Positions 59,501 to 62,500 of a DNA stretch of 64,000 nucleotides are shown here, piece by piece. The notes beneath the pieces were generated by a model. That model was not told the origin of the DNA. It did not search any database and saw only the letters and a program-made list of their open reading frames with translations. The translations under genes and the position numbers were made by a program. Numbering within the stretch: the first letter of the stretch is position 1; the number at the start of each line of letters is the position of its first letter. Source of the stretch: Actinernus sp. WN-2022 (taxonomy: Eukaryota; Cnidaria; Anthozoa; Actiniaria; Actinernidae). The DNA is taken from assembly GCA_030867875.1 (NCBI GenBank), contig JAOWCC010001501.1:18505524-18569523 (forward strand), given 5' to 3'.

Positions 59501-62500
59501 TTAGATGGTAAAATAGACCTTCTACCCATGATCCCTTTCGGTCTTGTCTTTAACTTAAGCGTAGACTTAAGTAAACTCACCGACAACCTTTATTTCAAGT
59601 CATCGTTGCCTTTTTTTCCTTTTAGTAAAAGCACGTATTTTACTAGCTAAGGCCTATATACCTAGGCTATTATGATTACATAATGTCTTTGTGGCCGTGT
59701 TTTTTTTAATTTTCAGAATACTAAAGTAATAATAATAATAATCAACTATATTTATAGAGGGTAGACACATAACAGTATTACAACTGAAAAACCAGTGGCC
59801 CTCCAAACGTCTTCGTCCTCTTACAAAATTAATTTTCTCTCCCTTCCCGCTCACTCGATTCCTTTTCTACCTGATGCTCCGTAGTTTCTGGCTGCAAGCT
59901 CTGCTTTTCCAGAGCTGACTGAACAACAAGCTCAAACTCCAGCTTCTGATAGGGTCCACACGCTGGCAACTTCACCATGGCAACCGAGACAGGTGTGTCG
60001 TCATCACCTTCATTAGCCAATGGGACGTTAGCCAATGGGACGTCGACTTTGTACGGCTGTTCTATTTTGGCGTCATCAGGATCCAAGTTGGAGGAGAGAA
60101 GAGCAGTGTCAGCGGTCACAGCATGGAATTGTAGTCCCGATTTGGAGGTGACTTGTAAGACTGAGTCCTCAGCGATTGATCCCGGGCCAATTGAAATAGC
60201 TATCTTGATTTGTTGGGGTAGCCCTGTTAGTAGGTTCATTTCTACAGAAGAAAAGTGGACATATAATTCGTATTACTTGTGCTCAGAGGCAGTTATAAGT
60301 GTAGTTTTGGAAACAAATTCCAGGAGGTTGGTTAAAGACCCTTTAGCACGCCCCGTGATACTTTGCGCGAAACCCATGTTTTTGTTTTGATTTCGTGTTC
60401 ACTGACTGTAACGAGCGCCTAACTCAACAACCGTCGTCAAAATTCTATGGACCTCTAGGAAACTTTATATAAACGAAAATAATGCCTAGTTTAAGAAAGC
60501 CCTAAAATCGATTCAGCGTTGAAAGCTGAGACTTATTCATTAATCAAACATCCACATAGGTAGAACTTGGAAGAGAACTTGATGCAGGACGTTATTTAAT
60601 TATTCAGCGCGTTCTAGGATTTTAAAACTGATGCACGAACACTTACATGCATTTCATATCAGATTATAGAGCACAAACAGTTCGATTATTGATCAAATAT
60701 ACATCTAACTAATAATCTAGATGAGGAATAAGTCAAGCAACAGCATACAGCAATAGAAAATCAGTAGCAGCAATAACTTTATTTGTTCGCTGAGGAGAAT
60801 ATTATAATAGTGTGTACTGACCGATCTCTACAAAGTATTTGCGTTGACTTGACTTCGGTTTGAACACTTACAAGCTACTAAATATCGGAATTAGTGAGCA
60901 CGGATACAACGGAGGAATGGCAAGGTATTCATTGAGTTTATCCACTGATATACACGCAACTAGAAAGCTGAACCACAAATATCATACCGTTGGAGAATCG
61001 ACAGCCTTTGAACAGCCAGAGTCATCCGCTCGGCATCCGCTAAGCCGCCGGCTATTTACAAATGTACTCAGAAATGCAAGAATGCAGAGTACTCTCCAAA
61101 CTCACCGCAGTTGCTTGTGTTTCCCTAACTGGAAGATCGGAGAATTATCGGCGAATGATCTTCTTACCTTCGTTTTAGGAAGGAAGACAGACCGCGACAA
61201 TGTTCTCGGCGGTTGTTCTTCGCTGGCGCCATCTCGGATTTGCTAGGCCGTTGGATGTCACACAAAATCTGTCAGCAAATTTTGGTTCAATATTTAAAAG
61301 AATGCCCTAAATAAGTTCTTAAGAAGAGTATTTATCGTATGTGCGTATATAATAGTAACTATCAGCAGTAACAACGACGATGCAAGCAGATTCTTTACAT
61401 GTAGACATTGCTGGTCACAGAACTGAATTTCGTGGTCCACGAAAATACTTGTTTCGCGCAAAGCATCACGGGGCGTGCTAAAGGGTCTTTAAGTCTAAAT
61501 GTTTCTCAGAAGTCGCGTTAAAGGGAACCTCGGCTGAAAAACAATGTTTGCTCTCAACTGCTCCTTATGGGTGCCCAAATCTACTGCTGTGGTTGTCCCT
61601 GTAAATTGTACACTAGATATCAGAAATGGACCGATTTTCCTGTCCCTAAAATTTCCGTCCGCCGCCATCTTGGATCTTATGACGTCATAATGTTGTCTCT
61701 GTTACGCTCTCGTACGAGTTATATTTAACGCCAAACTGTTTATTTTGTTGTTTACTGTATGGATACGCCATTATAACGTTTCTCATATGTACACAGTATT
61801 CTGGTTAAGTAGAGCAACTTTATATAACGTCGGTAACTCGTGACAGTCTGGCGGAGACTGATAAACTTGAGGCCGACGTGGGACCTACGATTTTATGTCC
61901 TTATCGAGTGAAGGTCTAACCATTTGCAGTTCGTGAACGAGATTGTTTCACAAAGGCAGGACCTTAGCTTCTACTCAGTTATTTTAAGACACCGAGAGGC
62001 GGTACAATAGCGGTCAACATGCCCAACCCATCCACCCCTAACTTGATATTCTGTTAAAGCATCATCATCCCAATGTTCCCTGTGTTGGGTTGGCATTGGT
62101 AAAAAAGTATATTCCACCCTACTCACCCCCCCCCCCCCCCCAAAAAAACACAAAAAACACACACACACACATTGTACTTTGACTCTACTGACCTTTATCA
62201 TCCCGCGACCAAATCAATCTAGGAGGATCAGAGACGATAGAAAATCCCTTGGCCTCCCGGGGTAGGGTCAGTTGTGGCCAGACGAAGTTCAATTGGCCAA
62301 TTTCTACACAGAGCTGCTTTAAGAAGTATTGCCCTTCTTCTGGTACCTGAAAACAAGACGTTTGTCATATAACCTTAAATTATGTGCTTATTCTCATTAA
62401 CATTTTCTTAGATAAAACGCTCGAGGGCCCCCAATTTATACATACAATAGGACATTCCGGGATAAAAATAGTCGGAATTGGCCACGAGAAAGAGTAGAAA

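Noticed and set aside
59829..59870. Extension of the TRAPPC10 371-bp exon to the in-frame stop
   Set aside because: It would end the protein before the conserved downstream exons. A donor at 59870 restores the required phase.
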